From an uncultured Eubacteriales bacterium (GTDB lineage Bacteria > Bacillota > Clostridia > Oscillospirales > Acutalibacteraceae), in the NCBI GenBank assembly GCA_900322105.1, contig ONYV01000087.1, positions 1 to 5,868 of the forward strand: DNA of 5,868 bases. Direction: 5' to 3'. Below, piece after piece: positions 4,220-5,868 of this stretch. How positions within the stretch are numbered: the first letter of the stretch is position 1; every line of letters begins with the position of its first letter. Both the position numbers and the translations under genes were made by a program. The notes beneath the pieces were generated by a model that saw only the letters and a program-made list of their open reading frames with translations, was not told where the DNA came from and searched no databases.

Positions 4220-5698
4220 TTAACCGTTATAAGAATAGTTCGGCGCTTCCTTGGTGATCTGGATATCATGCGGATGGCTTTCTTTCAGACCTGCGCCCGT
4301 GATCCTGACGAACCTTGCTTTGTCGTGCAGTTCCTGGATGTTGGCGCATCCTGTATAGCCCATGCCGGCTCTCAGTCCGCCCATCAGCTGATAAACGGTA
4401 TCGGAAAGCAGTCCCTTATAAGGTACTCTGCCTTCTACGCCTTCGGGAACTAACTTCTTGTTGCCCGACTGGAAGTAACGGTCTGCGCTGCCTCTGCCCA
4501 TTGCGCCAAGGCTGCCCATGCCGCGGTATACCTTGAACTGTCTGCCCTGATAGATCTCGCTCTCTCCGGGGGATTCCTCACAGCCTGCTACGAGTGAACC
4601 GATCATGACGACACTGCCGCCTGCTGCCAGCGCTTTTACAATATCGCCCGAATACTTCACGCCGCCGTCTGCGATGACGGGAATGTTGTGTTTGGACGCT
4701 TCGCTTGCCGCATCAAAGATCGCTGTGATCTGCGGAACGCCGATTCCGGCAACGATCCTTGTAGTACAGATAGAGCCTGGGCCGATGCCGACCTTCACGC
4801 AGTCTGCGCCTGCGTCGATGAGCGCCTTTGCCGCCTCTGCGGTGGCGATGTTGCCTGCAATGAGCTGAACGTCGGGGAATGCCTTCTTGACTCTCGCTAC
4901 GGAATTGATGATATTGTTATTATGTCCGTGTGCGGAATCGAGTACCAGAACGTCCACTCCTGCCTTGACCAGCTCGTCAACTCTCTCCAGCACATCCGGT
5001 GTTCCGCCGATGGCTGCGCCGCAGAGAAGTCTGCCGTTTTCATCTCTTGCGCTGTTCGGATACTGTACGGATTTTTCGATATCCTTGATGGTGATCAGAC
5101 CCTTGAGCATTCCGTCCGCATCTACCAGCGGCAGCTTCTCGATCTTATGCTGCTTCAATATCTGCTGCGCTTCGAGCAGCGTTGTGCCGACAGGCGCTGT
5201 AATCAGATCCTGATTGGTCATGACATTAGCGATCTTCTGGCTGTAATCGCTTTCATCCATAAAGCGCAGGTCACGGTTGGTGATGATGCCGACCAGCTTG
5301 CCGTCTTCACAGATCGGTACGCCGGAGATCTTATACTTTGCCATCAGCTTGTTGGCGTCATATACATAATGACCGGGTGTCAAAGAAAACGGATTGACGA
5401 TAACACCATTTTCGGAACGCTTCACACGGTCAACTGCGTCTGCCTGCTGTTCGATGGTCATATTCTTATGAATGATACCGATACCACCCTCACGGGCAAT
5501 CGCAATTGCCATACGGGTCTCTGTGACGGTATCCATAGCGGCTGTCATCAGCGGCGTATTCAGTTTGATCTTCTTTGTCAGATAGGTGCTGACATCTACG
5601 TCCTTTGGCTGTACGTTTGATTCACCCGGAATCAGCAGTACATCGTCAAAGGTAAGTCCCTCTTTTCCGAATTTTTCGTTATAGTCTGCTGTTATCAT
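4220..5698 (-). CDS. guaB: Inosine-5'-monophosphate dehydrogenase
   Basis: GuaB oxidises IMP to XMP with NAD+, the committed step of guanine nucleotide synthesis, as a cytoplasmic homotetramer or octamer. From the chosen start it has 492 residues, close to the usual 485-490. The TIM barrel begins at LTFDDVLLIP (15-24). It is interrupted by two CBS domains, about 102-148 and 157-210, the second ending LITIKDIEK. Key sites are DSAHGH (254-259), the K+ loop and catalytic cysteine in GIGPGSICTTR (304-314, Cys311), the IMP phosphate site ADGGVKYSGD (343-352), YRGMGSLGAM (391-400), and the mobile-flap Arg-Tyr in SADRYFQ (Arg407-Tyr408). An ATG 27 nt further upstream (5725) is in frame but has no ribosome site. 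GGAGG at 5713-5709 lies 10 nt before the ATG at 5698, so that start is preferred. An extended -10 promoter lies upstream. No purine riboswitch fold was seen in the short leader of about 44 nt. Confidence 0.98.
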   Translation of the reverse strand: MITADYNEKFGKEGLTFDDVLLIPGESNVQPKDVDVSTYLTKKIKLNTPLMTAAMDTVTETRMAIAIAREGGIGIIHKNMTIEQQADAVDRVKRSENGVIVNPFSLTPGHYVYDANKLMAKYKISGVPICEDGKLVGIITNRDLRFMDESDYSQKIANVMTNQDLITAPVGTTLLEAQQILKQHKIEKLPLVDADGMLKGLITIKDIEKSVQYPNSARDENGRLLCGAAIGGTPDVLERVDELVKAGVDVLVLDSAHGHNNNIINSVARVKKAFPDVQLIAGNIATAEAAKALIDAGADCVKVGIGPGSICTTRIVAGIGVPQITAIFDAASEASKHNIPVIADGGVKYSGDIVKALAAGGSVVMIGSLVAGCEESPGESEIYQGRQFKVYRGMGSLGAMGRGSADRYFQSGNKKLVPEGVEGRVPYKGLLSDTVYQLMGGLRAGMGYTGCANIQELHDKARFVRITGAGLKESHPHDIQITKEAPNYSYNG

Positions 5699-5708
5699 CC
5701 TATAATCT

Positions 5709-5713
5709 CCTCC
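5709..5713 (-). promoter_or_regulatory. guaB: Ribosome binding site deciding the guaB start
   Basis: GGAGG on the minus strand, 10 nt before the ATG at 5698. It falls inside the would-be N-terminal extension from the ATG at 5725, which itself has only AT-rich sequence upstream. This makes the 492-residue product more likely than a 501-residue one. Confidence 0.85.
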
Positions 5714-5748
5714 GTTTCCTTTCATTTTTTTAGATTATTTAGTATTAC

Positions 5749-5757
5749 ATTATACCA
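5749..5757 (-). promoter_or_regulatory. guaB: Extended -10 promoter of guaB
   Basis: The minus strand reads TG-G-TATAAT (5757-5749), a perfect -10 hexamer with the TGn extension. No good -35 is present at 16-18 nt (the DNA there is AT-rich), which fits an extended -10 promoter. The predicted start is near 5742, giving a leader of about 44 nt that contains the GGAGG site. Transcription would therefore begin with guaB. Confidence 0.65.
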
Positions 5758-5758
5758 C

Positions 5759-5868
5759 AAAGGAAAAAATTATAATTCCATAAAAGAAAAATAATATTTT
5801 CTGTCATGTAGATTTTCTTTCAAATTTTCAAGAAAAAAATAGTTATTTTTTGTATTGTTTCTCCAATT
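5759..5868. other. AT-rich upstream region of guaB, no gene seen
   Basis: This stretch is rich in A and T runs. The only structure seen is a weak TTTTCTT/AAGAAAA inverted repeat near 5812-5835. No open frame, RNA gene or clear operator is supported up to the window edge. Confidence 0.5.

Noticed and set aside
4688..5620. A 310-codon open frame on the plus strand opposite guaB
   Set aside because: It is antisense to a fully conserved guaB, has no recognisable domain and no ribosome site was noted; it is a by-product of guaB codon use.
4220..5725. Longer guaB product of 501 residues from the ATG at 5725
   Set aside because: The GGAGG site lies inside that extension and correctly spaces the ATG at 5698; the upstream ATG has only AT-rich sequence before it.

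Overview
The window looks like the chromosome of a Gram-positive anaerobe of the class Clostridia, probably Ruminococcus or a close Oscillospiraceae relative. This rests on the Firmicutes-like tRNA sequences (tRNA-Glu with discriminator A, and an elongator tRNA-Met with a G1-U72 pair as in Bacillus), strong GGAGG ribosome binding sites, near-consensus vegetative promoters, and AT-rich spacers between genes of moderate GC. The genus is an inference.

Everything recognised is transcribed leftward (minus strand). From right to left in the order of transcription: guaB (IMP dehydrogenase, 4220-5698) with its own extended -10 promoter and a downstream terminator hairpin; a RimJ/RimL-type GNAT acetyltransferase (3587-4150); about 400 bp without a convincing gene (3188-3586); a tRNA pair, tRNA-Met(CAU) then tRNA-Glu(UUC), with a near-perfect promoter in front and a strong intrinsic terminator behind; a gap of about 230 bp; then mnmG (gidA) and rsmG (gidB), overlapping by 4 nt. 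The last 110 bp left of rsmG hold no gene and resemble a dispersed intergenic repeat.

The functional theme is translation: MnmG modifies the wobble uridine of tRNAs such as the tRNA-Glu(UUC) encoded just upstream, RsmG methylates 16S rRNA, and the tRNA pair feeds the same system. GuaB supplies guanine nucleotides. The GNAT enzyme has no clear link to its neighbours.

The part most worth a second look is the spacer at 3188-3600. It holds a dense cluster of DnaA-box-like 9-mers (TTATCAACA, TTTTCAACA, TTTTCCACC and similar), several arranged as inverted pairs, beside AT-rich palindromes. It lies upstream of mnmG-rsmG, genes that flank oriC in many bacteria. It may be a replication origin or a DnaA-binding cluster, but there is no dnaA or dnaN here, and guaB would run head-on to replication from such an origin, so this remains a hypothesis. 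No mobile element, CRISPR array or clearly new multi-gene system is visible.
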